Both the position numbers and the translations under genes were made by a program. The notes beneath the pieces are model-generated. The model did no database searches, was not told the origin of the DNA, and saw nothing but the letters and a program-made list of their open reading frames with translations. From Negativibacillus massiliensis (GTDB lineage: Bacteria; Bacillota; Clostridia; Oscillospirales; Ruminococcaceae), in NCBI RefSeq assembly GCF_900148495.1, contig NZ_FTRU01000007.1:186001-250000 (forward strand): DNA of 64,000 bases, written 5' to 3'. This document shows, piece after piece, positions 50,426-58,147 of this stretch. Numbering within the stretch: position 1 is the stretch's first letter; the number at the start of each line of letters is the position of its first letter.

Positions 50426-51025
50426 ATGACAATTCAGGGGCAGAGCCTGAAATCACAGAAGGAAGAAAAACGAATCAGGATGATACAGGCGGCATACGAA
50501 CTGTTCTCGGAAAAAGGGGTATATAAGACAAGCATCGACGATATTGCAAAATCTGCCGGTGTTGCCAAAGGAACCTTTTATCTCTACTTTGCGGACAAGA
50601 CCGAAATCTGGGAAGCGGTTGTGGTGGATATCAGCAACCGGATTCTCGCTCAGGCAAAAAAGGAACTGGAAAGGAAAAGTCTGCCTGACATGATCGAGCG
50701 CATCTTGTTTGTAGCGGATTTTATCATCGAGCATTTTAAGAAAAATCTGGATGATCTGAAAATTGTTCAGCGCAATTTTTCCTGGCCGCTGGTACTGCGC
50801 AAGATGAATGAGGCACAGGATAATACGCTGCTGCAGATGTTGGAACAGTGCTTTTGCAGCCCGTATCTTAGCCGCTATACCATCGAGGAAGCATATCGGA
50901 TGATGTTTTTGATCGTGGAGATGGTCGGCTCCATCTGTTACACCTCGATCTTGCTGGAGCAGCCGGCACCCATCGATCAGATGAAGCCGGTGCTGTTTCA
51001 TACGATACGGAAAATATTGATTTAA
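50426..51025 (+). CDS. TetR-family regulator
   Basis: A 199-residue TetR-type repressor with an N-terminal helix-turn-helix (residues ~16-62; MIQAAYELFSEKGVYKTSIDDIAKSAGVAKGTFYLYFADKTEIW) and an all-helical C-terminus. AAGGAGGGG precedes the ATG. The dyad at 50371-50394 is probably its operator. It stands between asparaginase and a radical SAM gene; which of these it controls, if either, cannot be told, as a terminator follows the gene directly. Confidence 0.9.
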   Translation: MTIQGQSLKSQKEEKRIRMIQAAYELFSEKGVYKTSIDDIAKSAGVAKGTFYLYFADKTEIWEAVVVDISNRILAQAKKELERKSLPDMIERILFVADFIIEHFKKNLDDLKIVQRNFSWPLVLRKMNEAQDNTLLQMLEQCFCSPYLSRYTIEEAYRMMFLIVEMVGSICYTSILLEQPAPIDQMKPVLFHTIRKILI

Positions 51026-51030
51026 CACAA

Positions 51031-51065
51031 GAAAGGTTCGGGTTAGATTCCCGAACCTTTCTTTT
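51031..51065 (+). terminator. Intrinsic terminator after tetR
   Basis: GAAAGGTTCGGG pairs with CCCGAACCTTTC around TTAGATT, followed by TTTTC. Confidence 0.85.
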
Positions 51066-51081
51066 CAGAAGGGAGAAGAAC

Positions 51082-51978
51082 ATGGAACAATCACAGCATC
51101 TTTGCCGCCTTTGTCCCAGAAACTGCGGGGTGGACCGCAGCAGACAGACCGGATTTTGCAAGGCAGGCGACAAGGTAAAACTTGCGCGTGCGGCGCTGCA
51201 CTTTTGGGAGGAGCCCTGCATCAGCGGGGAGGAAGGCTCGGGAACGGTATTCTTTTCGGGCTGTCCGCTGCAATGCGTGTTCTGCCAGAACCACCAGATC
51301 AGCGCTGAATGCTATGGAAAAGAAATCAGCATCAAGCGCCTTGCCGAGATTTTTCTGGAACTGCAGAATCAGGGAGCAAATAACATTAACCTTGTGACAG
51401 GCGGGCACTTTGTACCGCAGATTATTCAGGCATTGGATATGGTACGAAGAGATTTAAAGATCCCTGTCGTTTATAACAGCAGCGGCTATGAAACGGTGGA
51501 AACGCTGTGGATGCTCAAAGGTTATGTAGATATTTATCTTCCGGATATCAAATATTTTTCCCCGGAGCGCAGCAAACGCTATTCCCATGCACTGGATTAT
51601 TTTGAGGTAGCCTCCAAAGCAGTGCAGGAGATGTTCTCGCAGGTGGGAGCGGTGGAATTTGACGAGAGAGGAATGCTCACAAAGGGCGTTATCGTGCGTC
51701 ACATGGTCATGCCAAATGGTGTAGAGGACAGTATGGATATCCTTACTTGGATTGCGGAAAACCTGCCGCTGGATGACATTTTAGTCAGCGTTATGAGCCA
51801 ATATACCCCATTTTATAAAAGCGCCGAGTTTCCGGAAATCAACCGCCGGCTGACACAGGAGGAGTATGACAGAGTGCTCGACTGGATGGAGTGTATGGGA
51901 ATAGAGGATGGATTTGTGCAGGAATTAAGTTCGGCAAAAGAGGAATATACACCGGACTTTTCCCTTCAGGGAGTGTAG
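51082..51978 (+). CDS. Radical SAM protein, PflA-like family
   Basis: A 298-residue radical SAM protein of the group annotated as putative pyruvate formate-lyase activating-like (PflX). N-terminal Cys motif LCRLCPRNCGVDR near residue 8, then the [4Fe-4S]-binding GCPLQCVFCQNHQIS near 60 (C-x3-C-x2-C is represented as CPLQCVFC), and NLVTGGHFVPQI near 103 for SAM binding. The partner glycyl-radical enzyme is not in the window, so the substrate is unknown. GGGAG precedes the ATG. The gene runs on to the PAP2 gene with a 64-base gap. Confidence 0.88.
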   Translation: MEQSQHLCRLCPRNCGVDRSRQTGFCKAGDKVKLARAALHFWEEPCISGEEGSGTVFFSGCPLQCVFCQNHQISAECYGKEISIKRLAEIFLELQNQGANNINLVTGGHFVPQIIQALDMVRRDLKIPVVYNSSGYETVETLWMLKGYVDIYLPDIKYFSPERSKRYSHALDYFEVASKAVQEMFSQVGAVEFDERGMLTKGVIVRHMVMPNGVEDSMDILTWIAENLPLDDILVSVMSQYTPFYKSAEFPEINRRLTQEEYDRVLDWMECMGIEDGFVQELSSAKEEYTPDFSLQGV

Positions 51979-52042
51979 AGCACGTAGAGATTATCACGGT
52001 ATAAAAGTTTGGTATTTTATTTGTGGGAAAGAAGGATTTGAT

Positions 52043-52714
52043 ATGATAACACAGGTGAAAAAATGGGTGACAGAGCATCCAATCTGGTTTGCCATTCTAT
52101 TTTTTATCTTTTACTTTACCGGATTTTTTACATTAGAGCATCTTGTCACCGAGCCGGTATATCTGCTACATTGCGGCTTGGATGATTTGATTCCATTTAA
52201 TGAGTGGTTTATTTTTCCGTATGCGTCCTGGTTTGGGCTGATCCCGTGGGCGCTGATCACCTTGCTTTTGTTTGACCGGAAAAACTATTTTTATCTGTGC
52301 GGCGTGATGTTTTCGGGAATGGCACTGTGTCTGCTGCTCTATCTGATTTTCCCAAATGGGGTGGATCTGCGTCCGCAGAGCATCGAATCGAGCAATATTG
52401 CAGCGACATTTGTGCGAATGATCTGGTCAGCGGACACCTCGACCAATGTCTGCCCATCCATTCATGTTGCCAGCACCTTCGCAATTTTTCTGGCGGTGCA
52501 GCGCAGCAGAATCTGGAAACACAGAAAGCTTGTAGTTGGAATCTGCGGTGTGCTCACCGTTATGATCTGCTTGTCCACCCTGTTCTTGAAACAGCATTCG
52601 GTGATTGATGTTGTGTGTGGAATTGCGCTGAGTACAGCGCTGCATTTTGTTTTTCGGCGCACAGGAGAAAGAGAACAGGCTGTTTTGTGCAGATTGGGCG
52701 AGAACGAAGGGTAA
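52043..52714 (+). CDS. PAP2-superfamily membrane phosphatase
   Basis: A 223-residue membrane protein with about five or six helices and a PAP2 (type 2 phosphatidic acid phosphatase) signature: CPSIHVASTFAIFL near residue 141 (the P-S-x-H motif) and STLFLKQHSVIDVVCG near 180 (the final S-R-x5-H-x3-D motif in degenerate form). The first motif, KX6RP, is represented only by DLRPQS near 113. Such enzymes dephosphorylate lipid phosphates or inositol phosphoceramide-like lipids. ATG is preceded by a GAAAGAAGGA purine tract. Confidence 0.83.
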   Translation: MITQVKKWVTEHPIWFAILFFIFYFTGFFTLEHLVTEPVYLLHCGLDDLIPFNEWFIFPYASWFGLIPWALITLLLFDRKNYFYLCGVMFSGMALCLLLYLIFPNGVDLRPQSIESSNIAATFVRMIWSADTSTNVCPSIHVASTFAIFLAVQRSRIWKHRKLVVGICGVLTVMICLSTLFLKQHSVIDVVCGIALSTALHFVFRRTGEREQAVLCRLGENEG

Positions 52715-52792
52715 CTGGAAAATAGAGATGGTGCATATCCTGATAAGAGAGGATTACAGCAAACTGTGATACAGAAAGGAGTCACCATCTTT

Positions 52793-53446
52793 ATGAATTT
52801 TTGTTGTTGTAATAACTGCGGATGTTTTCCGGTGTATCCCTGTCCGGTGCCCGGCCCGACCGGAGCAAGAGGTCCTGCCGGTCAGGCTGCAACCATAACG
52901 GTTGGCACAGTGACGACGGGAGAACCGGGCACCGATGCCACTGTCGTAAATTCCGGAACACCGCAAAATGCCGTACTTAACTTTACTATTCCGCAGGGAA
53001 GCTCCGCGTCGCAAAACTTGGAGCGTTTTCTCACCACCGATACCCCAGCCCAGCCAATCAACTCCGGAGAGGCACTGACCTTCTTTAACAATCCTTTGTC
53101 ATTGGGAGACTCTGTGACACATACTCCGGCGAGCAGCGATGTTGTGATTGAAAAACCGGGAATCTATCTGGTGTCCTTCCATGGGACAGTAGGACTTCCG
53201 AGCACTTCATCTGGACCGGTTCCAAGTTTAATCTATCTGACGCAGGACGGAAAAAACGTGGACGGCGCTTCGGTGCAGACCAGCTTGAATCAGGGAGGAA
53301 GCTACACAGCAGTGGCATTCAGCATCCCGATTGAAGTTACCAGTGTGCCATCTGTTTTACGGATTGTATCGGAACAGGGAGGATTGCTGTTTAGCAACAT
53401 CTCATTTTCAGTGGTTCAGCTGGGAGATAATCCGGCATCCAATTAA
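52793..53446 (+). CDS. Collagen-like spore-surface protein, BclA-type
   Basis: A 217-residue protein. The N-terminus is cysteine-rich (FCCCNNCGC), followed by a very short collagen-like stretch (GPTGARGPAGQA, four G-x-y triplets) and a C-terminal ~150-residue beta-rich domain like the trimerising C1q/TNF-like head of BclA (IPQGSSASQNLERFLTTD ... GIYLVSFHGTVGL ... SVVQLGDNPASN). BclA-type proteins form the hair layer of the exosporium of Bacillus and Clostridium spores. The start at 52793 is set by GAAAGGAG; the earlier ATG at 52766 has no signal. The short collagen region may vary in repeat number between strains. Strong terminator downstream. Confidence 0.82.
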   Translation: MNFCCCNNCGCFPVYPCPVPGPTGARGPAGQAATITVGTVTTGEPGTDATVVNSGTPQNAVLNFTIPQGSSASQNLERFLTTDTPAQPINSGEALTFFNNPLSLGDSVTHTPASSDVVIEKPGIYLVSFHGTVGLPSTSSGPVPSLIYLTQDGKNVDGASVQTSLNQGGSYTAVAFSIPIEVTSVPSVLRIVSEQGGLLFSNISFSVVQLGDNPASN

Positions 53447-53467
53447 AACAGAAGAGTCTGGATAAAA

Positions 53468-53510
53468 CAAAAAGGAGTTCACAGCTTTATGCTGTGAACT
53501 CCTTTTTATT
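53468..53510 (+). terminator. Intrinsic terminator after the collagen-like gene
   Basis: AAAAAGGAGTTCACAGC pairs with GCTGTGAACTCCTTTTT around a four-base loop. Confidence 0.92.
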
Positions 53511-53541
53511 TGTTATGTAAAAGCCTATGAAATCCCACAGC

Positions 53542-53567
53542 TTTTTGGTCGGAGTAGCGGGACTTGA
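53542..53567 (-). repeat. Duplicated 3' end of tRNA-Pro (att-like remnant)
   Basis: 26 bases identical to 53677-53702, comprising the tRNA-Pro acceptor stem, encoded CCA and part of the T-arm, outside any complete tRNA gene. GC-rich inverted repeat GCCGCGCTACGCGGC follows. This is the pattern left by integration at a tRNA 3' end; the interval between copies is only 109 bases, so no element remains. Confidence 0.7.
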
Positions 53568-53644
53568 TTCTCGCCGCGCTACGCGGCTCGGTCATTCGCG
53601 GCTTTCGACTACCGTTTTCAAGTCCCTAGACTTCAAAAGTATAA

Positions 53645-53680
53645 AAAAAGAAACCACAGTTTTTACTGTGGTTTCTTTTT
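53645..53680 (-). terminator. Intrinsic terminator of the tRNA operon
   Basis: Minus strand AAGAAACCACAGT pairs with ACTGTGGTTTCTT around AAAA, followed by a T run. Confidence 0.88.
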
Positions 53681-53757
53681 TGGTCGGAGTAGCGGGACTT
53701 GAACCCACGGCCTCTTGGTCCCGAACCAAGCACGCTACCAAACTGCGCTATACCCCG
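53681..53757 (-). tRNA. tRNA-Pro (anticodon CGG)
   Basis: 77 nt with encoded CCA. Acceptor CGGGGTA/TACTCCG, anticodon arm CTTGG-TTCGGGA-CCAAG giving anticodon CGG, and T-loop GTTCAAG. Second gene of a two-tRNA operon. Confidence 0.95.
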
Positions 53758-53796
53758 AGATAGTACAAATCCCAATCTATAAAGATTGGGATTTGA

Positions 53797-53870
53797 TGGC
53801 TGCCCGACTAGGATTTGAACCCAGACAAACAGAGTCAGAGTCTGTCGTGCTACCCTTACACAATCGGGCA
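53797..53870 (-). tRNA. tRNA-Gln (anticodon CTG)
   Basis: 74 nt with encoded CCA. Acceptor TGCCCGA/TCGGGCA, anticodon arm ACAGA-CTCTGAC-TCTGT giving anticodon CTG, T-loop GTTCAAAT. First gene of the operon; AAATCCCAATCT/AGATTGGGATTT forms a spacer hairpin before tRNA-Pro. Confidence 0.95.
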
Positions 53871-53916
53871 ATGTATTGTGTGTTATTAAGCTGTGTTGTC
53901 GTTGACAACGTATATT

Positions 53917-53944
53917 ATTATACTCGCTTCTTTGAAAATGTCAA
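53917..53944 (-). promoter_or_regulatory. Sigma-A promoter of the tRNA-Gln/tRNA-Pro operon
   Basis: Minus strand TTGACA (53944-53939), 16-base spacer, TATAAT (53922-53917). A GTTGTCGTTGACAAC dyad lies just downstream (53895-53909). Confidence 0.88.
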
Positions 53945-54056
53945 TAGCCTTTTTGCAATTTTTTCAAATTTTTTCTCAAAAAATATTTTTCCTGTTTTCA
54001 AGCGATTTTTCCTGGAATATTTCTTAAAGAAATTGTAAAAATATTGGTAGAACCCC

Positions 54057-54084
54057 TTGTAATAATACCAAAATAGTGTATAAT
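54057..54084 (+). promoter_or_regulatory. Sigma-A promoter of the thioredoxin gene
   Basis: TTGTAA (54057-54062), 16-base spacer, TATAAT (54079-54084). Confidence 0.75.
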
Positions 54085-54148
54085 AAGGGCGTGAGGAGAA
54101 TTAATCCGAAACAAAAATGTATAATCACCTTTTTAAGGAGGAAATGAT

Positions 54149-54460
54149 ATGGCAGTATTACATCTTAATCCAGAAAATTTTGAACAGACAGTATCCAATG
54201 GTAAGGTCATGGTAGATTTTTGGGCACCATGGTGTATGCCATGCCAGTCCCTTCTTCCGACCATTGATGCGCTGGGTGAGGAACTGGAAGGCAATGTAAC
54301 CGTTGCAAAGGTCAACGTTGATGAAAATAAAGCTCTCGCAGTAAAATTCCGCGTTATGAGCATCCCAACTGTAATCTTCTTTGTGGATGGTGTGGAAAAA
54401 GAACGTCTGGTTGGAGCTTATCCAAAAGAAAAATATCTGGAGATCATCAATAATCTCTAA
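54149..54460 (+). CDS. Thioredoxin with WCMPC active site
   Basis: A 103-residue thioredoxin-fold protein reducing disulfides in the cytosol. The active site reads FWAPWCMPC (residues ~25-33) instead of the usual WCGPC; KVNVDENKALAVKFRVMSIPTVIFF with the cis-Pro loop follows near 55-80. Residue changes in the dipeptide between the cysteines shift redox potential, so it may be a specialised thioredoxin rather than the main one; no thioredoxin reductase gene is beside it. AAGGAGG precedes the ATG. Monocistronic with promoter and terminator. Confidence 0.93.
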   Translation: MAVLHLNPENFEQTVSNGKVMVDFWAPWCMPCQSLLPTIDALGEELEGNVTVAKVNVDENKALAVKFRVMSIPTVIFFVDGVEKERLVGAYPKEKYLEIINNL

Positions 54461-54473
54461 TCAAAGAAATCAG

Positions 54474-54508
54474 TTATCCCCGCCTTTTTAGGCGGGGGTA
54501 TTTTTTTC
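54474..54508 (+). terminator. Intrinsic terminator after the thioredoxin gene
   Basis: CCCCGCC pairs with GGCGGGG around TTTTTA, followed by seven Ts. Confidence 0.9.
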
Positions 54509-54566
54509 CAGAAAGCGGACAGAATAAAGATAAAAACAAAATCTCTTTGTAAAACGAGGTGAAGGT

Positions 54567-55076
54567 TTGATACCGATTATTCTGTTGGGGGAAAAGGATG
54601 ACAGTGCTGTTTGTGATGCATTGTATCTTCAGTTAAACCAAAACTGCGCAAAGGTAAGCGAAAAGGATTTTTGCTGGAACCAGCATGCGGATTTTTTGCT
54701 GGTGGATTCCGTACAGACCAATTTTCTGGATGCAGGCGGCGGACTCGTTATATTAAAAGAAAGCTTTTGCAGACATCATGCACCCAGACATCTGCTGCAC
54801 GCAACCTGTATCTTCTTGAGTCAATGCAGCCAGGCCGCTGAATTTGCTTTGGAGTGCGGACTTGCTTGTCTTGCCTGCGGCGGAAGTTTTGATGCGCTGA
54901 GCTTTTCGAGCATGAAGGAACAAATGGTGCTCAGTGTACAAAAGGAGATCCGGCGGCTGGATGGAACGCAGGCTGCAGCGGGAGACTTTCCGCTATCCTT
55001 AAAGGCAGGTCAAGAACAGGACAGCAATTCCCTGCTTCTCTGCGCAACAGCATTGCTGATGATTCACCGATTATAA
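54567..55076 (+). CDS. Hypothetical protein (169 aa), TTG start
   Basis: A 169-residue protein I do not recognise. The likely start is TTG at 54567, preceded by GAGGTGAAGG. The N-terminus (IPIILLGEKDDSAVCDALYLQLNQN) and ADFLLVDSVQTNFLDAGGGLVILKESF look like alternating strands and helices of a receiver- or Rossmann-like fold, but no phosphorylatable motif is clear. Nine cysteines and several histidines are scattered, including a CGLACLACGG segment. No membrane helix or signal peptide is evident. It lies between thioredoxin and a spore DNA-protecting protein gene, which could mean sporulation expression, but that is only suggestive. Confidence 0.65.
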   Translation: MIPIILLGEKDDSAVCDALYLQLNQNCAKVSEKDFCWNQHADFLLVDSVQTNFLDAGGGLVILKESFCRHHAPRHLLHATCIFLSQCSQAAEFALECGLACLACGGSFDALSFSSMKEQMVLSVQKEIRRLDGTQAAAGDFPLSLKAGQEQDSNSLLLCATALLMIHRL

Positions 55077-55103
55077 AAGAGAAAAATTACCAGAAAAAAC
55101 AAC

Positions 55104-55132
55104 ACATAATCATTTTGCTGGATGCCATACTA
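55104..55132 (+). promoter_or_regulatory. Candidate sigma-G-type promoter of the SASP gene
   Basis: CATACTA (55126-55132) fits the forespore sigma-G/F -10 form CATnnTA; ACATA (55104-55108) lies 17 bases upstream as a one-mismatch -35 (GHATR). Confidence 0.5.
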
Positions 55133-55216
55133 TTACTGCAAACGCAAACAGCGGTTTTGAAAACAGGCAAAACCGCACAATGAAGAAAAAGAAAAATTTA
55201 AGGAGTGTATTTTCAA

Positions 55217-55426
55217 ATGGCAAGTTACAACAAAAATTCCAGCAATAGATTGGTAGTTCCAGAGGCTCAGGAAGCAATGAACAAGTTCAAGATGGAAGCT
55301 GCAAACGAAGTTGGCGTTAACCTCAAGGAAGGTTACAACGGTCATCTGACCTCCCGTGAAGCTGGTTCCGTCGGCGGCCAGATGGTTAAAAAGATGATCG
55401 AAGCTTACGAAAACTCCATCAAATAA
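55217..55426 (+). CDS. Alpha/beta-type small acid-soluble spore protein
   Basis: A 69-residue SASP that coats and protects DNA in dormant spores and is degraded at germination. The two family signatures are present: KFKMEAANEVGVNL near residue 24, where the Gpr protease cleaves, and GHLTSREAGSVGGQMVKKMIEAYE near 43. The start at 55217 is chosen with AAGGAG upstream; a 4-residue longer frame begins before that spacing. Expression in the forespore is expected, and a sigma-G-like promoter lies about 85 bases upstream. Strong terminator follows. Confidence 0.96.
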   Translation: MASYNKNSSNRLVVPEAQEAMNKFKMEAANEVGVNLKEGYNGHLTSREAGSVGGQMVKKMIEAYENSIK

Positions 55427-55449
55427 GCTCATAAACAGATCAATGCAGA

Positions 55450-55485
55450 TAAAAAAGAGGAAGGCAACAGCCTTCCTCTTTTTGC
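55450..55485. terminator. Bidirectional intrinsic terminator
   Basis: AAAAAGAGGAAGGC pairs with GCCTTCCTCTTTTT around AACA; separates the SASP gene from the convergent Na/Pi cotransporter gene. Confidence 0.92.
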
Positions 55486-57285
55486 TTAGTGGATATTTAA
55501 TACCTTGTTGTAGTAGGTTTCTTTATATTGATTATAAAGATCGGAATAATATTCGCTCAGCCCCTGATGTAGGATTCGGCGATATTCGTGGCGGTCGATA
55601 TTGTGGTTTTTAGCAGCCTCATTGATCAGGCACATACCGATATTGGCACAATGATCGGCGATTCGTTCATAGTTAGAAAGGGATTCGATGTAAGGGAAGG
55701 CAGCATCGACAGTGCATTTACCTTCTTTGAGGCGTTCGATGTGGCGTTCCTTGAGAGTCTCTTCCACGATGTCGACAACCTCTTCCAGCGGTTCGATGCT
55801 GTTGGCAATCGAAATGTCTTGTTCGGTAAAGGCATGGATTGCCTTGGTGATACATTCGCTGACCGCATCACTTAAGGTTTTGATTTCTTCCAAAGCGGAA
55901 GCAGAGAAGCTGCTGCCGGAACTGTAAAGTCGTTCTGCACATTCCTGAATGTTAATAGCATAGTCGCCCATACGTTCAAATTCGCTCTGAATCTGGAGCA
56001 GCATGGAAACCTGGCGGCTTTCCGTGTCGCTGAGCTGACCTTCGGAAAGGCGGATCAGATAGGTGCTGACACGATCTTCCAGATGGTCAATGGTGTTTTC
56101 CTTTTCGCGGATTTTTTCCACCAGTTTGGTGTCATAATCGGCAAAGAGAGAGGTGACACGCCAGAGATTGCGGGAAGCAAGCTCGCCCATCTTGACAACA
56201 CAGCGGGATGCATGGTCGATAGCAAGACCAGGAGAGCGAAGAAAACGTTCATCCAAAGTTGCAGAGGACATATCCTGATCATCTGCGTCGGTTTCCTTGT
56301 CACCATGGATAAAGGTCAGAGCCAGTTTTTCCAGCAGTTCTGCAAATGGAATCAGCAGGATGGTAACGGTAATATTAAAGATGGAGTGGAAGTTTGCGAT
56401 GTCGTTGCTGGTGATTGGATTGTTCCAGAAGGAGAATCCGATGGTGTACTGGAAGGCATAGACACCAAACAAAAACAGAAGTGTACCAATAATATTGAAG
56501 CTCAGGTGCACAAATGCGGAACGTTTTGCATTTTTAGAAGCGCCGATCGCTGCCATGATTGGGGTGATACAGGTGCCGATATTCTGACCCAGAATAATCG
56601 GAATCGCAGAAGCAAAGGTGATTTGTCCGGTAGAGGTAAGTGCCTGAAGGATACCGATGGATGCGGCAGAACTCTGGATAATAGCGGTGACGCCGGCACC
56701 GGCCAGAACACCGAGAACAGGATTGGAGAAGTTTTGAAACAGTGCGATAAATTCAGGAACTTCTTCCAGTGGAGCAACAGCGTCGCTCATCTGGAACATA
56801 CCGAAGAACAGGATGCCAAATCCCAGCAGAATCTGTCCCAGATCTTTTTGGGAGGCTTTCTTTCCTGCCATAAAGAGGATGATACCGATGATCGAGACGA
56901 TCGGTGCCCAGGAGGTTGGTTTTAAAAGGTTGATGATGAAGTTGTCGCTTTGAATGTCCATCATACTCAAGATGTGGGCGGTGATGGTGGTTCCGATGTT
57001 GGCACCCATGATGACACCAATTGCCTGTTTGAGCTTGATGATGTTTGCATTAACAAGACCGACGACGATGACGGTGGTGGCGGAAGAGCTCTGTACCGCT
57101 GCGGTGACCAGTGCACCAAAAAGCACCGCTTTGAAAATGTTGCTGCTCATTTTTTCCAGTGTACGTTCCAAACGACCGCCCGAAGCCTTTTCAAGACCGG
57201 TACCTAATAGGTGCATTCCATAGAGGAAGAATGCAAGGCCGCCTAAAACGGAAACGATGATACTGAAATAATCCGTACTGTACAT
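55486..57285 (-). CDS. Na+/phosphate cotransporter with PhoU-like C-terminus (NptA family)
   Basis: A 599-residue sodium-dependent phosphate symporter. The membrane half (residues ~8-325) has two inverted repeats, each with the substrate-binding QSSS/QSSA motif (VQSSSATT near 64 and IQSSAASIG near 206), and the C-terminal half (~350-580) is a helical PhoU-like domain that probably senses or regulates phosphate uptake. Start ATG at 57285; the preceding GGTAGG is a weak ribosome-binding site. Four TTTAC repeats at exact 11-base steps lie 37-75 bases upstream (57323-57360), the pattern bound by PhoP of two-component phosphate control. Confidence 0.9.
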   Translation of the reverse strand: MYSTDYFSIIVSVLGGLAFFLYGMHLLGTGLEKASGGRLERTLEKMSSNIFKAVLFGALVTAAVQSSSATTVIVVGLVNANIIKLKQAIGVIMGANIGTTITAHILSMMDIQSDNFIINLLKPTSWAPIVSIIGIILFMAGKKASQKDLGQILLGFGILFFGMFQMSDAVAPLEEVPEFIALFQNFSNPVLGVLAGAGVTAIIQSSAASIGILQALTSTGQITFASAIPIILGQNIGTCITPIMAAIGASKNAKRSAFVHLSFNIIGTLLFLFGVYAFQYTIGFSFWNNPITSNDIANFHSIFNITVTILLIPFAELLEKLALTFIHGDKETDADDQDMSSATLDERFLRSPGLAIDHASRCVVKMGELASRNLWRVTSLFADYDTKLVEKIREKENTIDHLEDRVSTYLIRLSEGQLSDTESRQVSMLLQIQSEFERMGDYAINIQECAERLYSSGSSFSASALEEIKTLSDAVSECITKAIHAFTEQDISIANSIEPLEEVVDIVEETLKERHIERLKEGKCTVDAAFPYIESLSNYERIADHCANIGMCLINEAAKNHNIDRHEYRRILHQGLSEYYSDLYNQYKETYYNKVLNIH

Positions 57286-57322
57286 GATTTGACCTACCTT
57301 TTTGTTTTTGTCAGGAAAGAGT

Positions 57323-57360
57323 TTTACGCATCCTTTACGCTTTATTTACTTAGATTTTAC
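57323..57360 (+). promoter_or_regulatory. Candidate PhoP box (four TTTAC repeats, 11-base period)
   Basis: TTTAC at 57323, 57334, 57345 and 57356, with unrelated bases between. PhoP binds TTwACA-like repeats spaced about 11 bases apart. A TATAAT on the minus strand (57416-57411) would place the box downstream of the start site, so its direction of effect is unclear. Confidence 0.55.
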
Positions 57361-57419
57361 ATTAAGGCGACAAAACCACCCAAAAGCAGAGTTGCAGCCC
57401 ATACTTTTTTATTATACCA

Positions 57420-58040
57420 TCAGGTCAGGAAGAATGTACAGTAGAAAAGCATCTATCAAAACGGAGATTTATCGAAGTGTGATGGAGAGAATTTTGTCAA
57501 AAGTTATCATTTTATGACGTGTTCCTGTAATTTTAATATCAAAAACAAAACAGGCAGAAAAAAGCGGGGAGAGGCAGAATGGGGAATTTGAGTGAAGATA
57601 GAGATTTTGTTGTCTATTTTGCCGAAAAATAATCGAATAAATTTTGAAGGTTGTCTCGAAAATATTTTGTTTTTGTTTAAGATATACAAAAAATGGTGAG
57701 GGTAAGCGTAGGAGAAGGCGGAGGAAGAGGAATCGAATCGCGGAGAAGAAAGCAGGAGAATCACAGCTGCACGATTCTTTGCAGTATAACAATATGGGGT
57801 GGGAAGGAGAAGGAAAAGGGGGTGTTTTGCCTCAAAAAAGCAAGCAAAAAAGCAGTATAAATGGCTTAAATAAAGGAAAAATGAATGAAAGCATGAGAGA
57901 AAGACTAACGCGGCGGCAATGTTTTTGGATTTTGTTGATTTTATTTTTGATAAACAGGCAGAACAGAGAGGGCATTGTGCAGGTTGCTGTTATTTTTTTA
58001 TCATTTTGATAAAATGCACAAAAAAGGCTTTTTTAAAAAT
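57420..58040. other. Gene-free purine-rich intergenic region
   Basis: No convincing gene, RNA or promoter is seen between the cotransporter upstream region and the hppA promoter. The plus strand is markedly purine-rich at ~57690-57910. A 121-codon open frame (57644-58009) begins with TTG, lacks a ribosome-binding site and has biased Arg/Lys composition, so it is not called. TTATCATTTTGATAA (57998-58012) is a small dyad near the right end. Confidence 0.55.
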
Positions 58041-58041
58041 T

Positions 58042-58070
58042 TTGACAATTCATGAATTAAATATTAACAT
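58042..58070 (+). promoter_or_regulatory. Sigma-A promoter of hppA
   Basis: TTGACA (58042-58047), 17-base spacer, TAACAT (58065-58070). A hairpin ATAACATCC/GGATGTTAT and repeated ATGTTAT units lie between it and the start codon. Confidence 0.75.
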
Positions 58071-58147
58071 GGATGGGTAAGATAACATCCTGTTGCGGAT
58101 GTTATAAAATGTTATATTTATGTTATAAAAGAAGGGAATGGAAACAC

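Noticed and set aside
57644-58009. 121-codon open frame between the cotransporter and hppA
   Set aside because: TTG start, no ribosome-binding site, arginine-run composition from purine-rich DNA.
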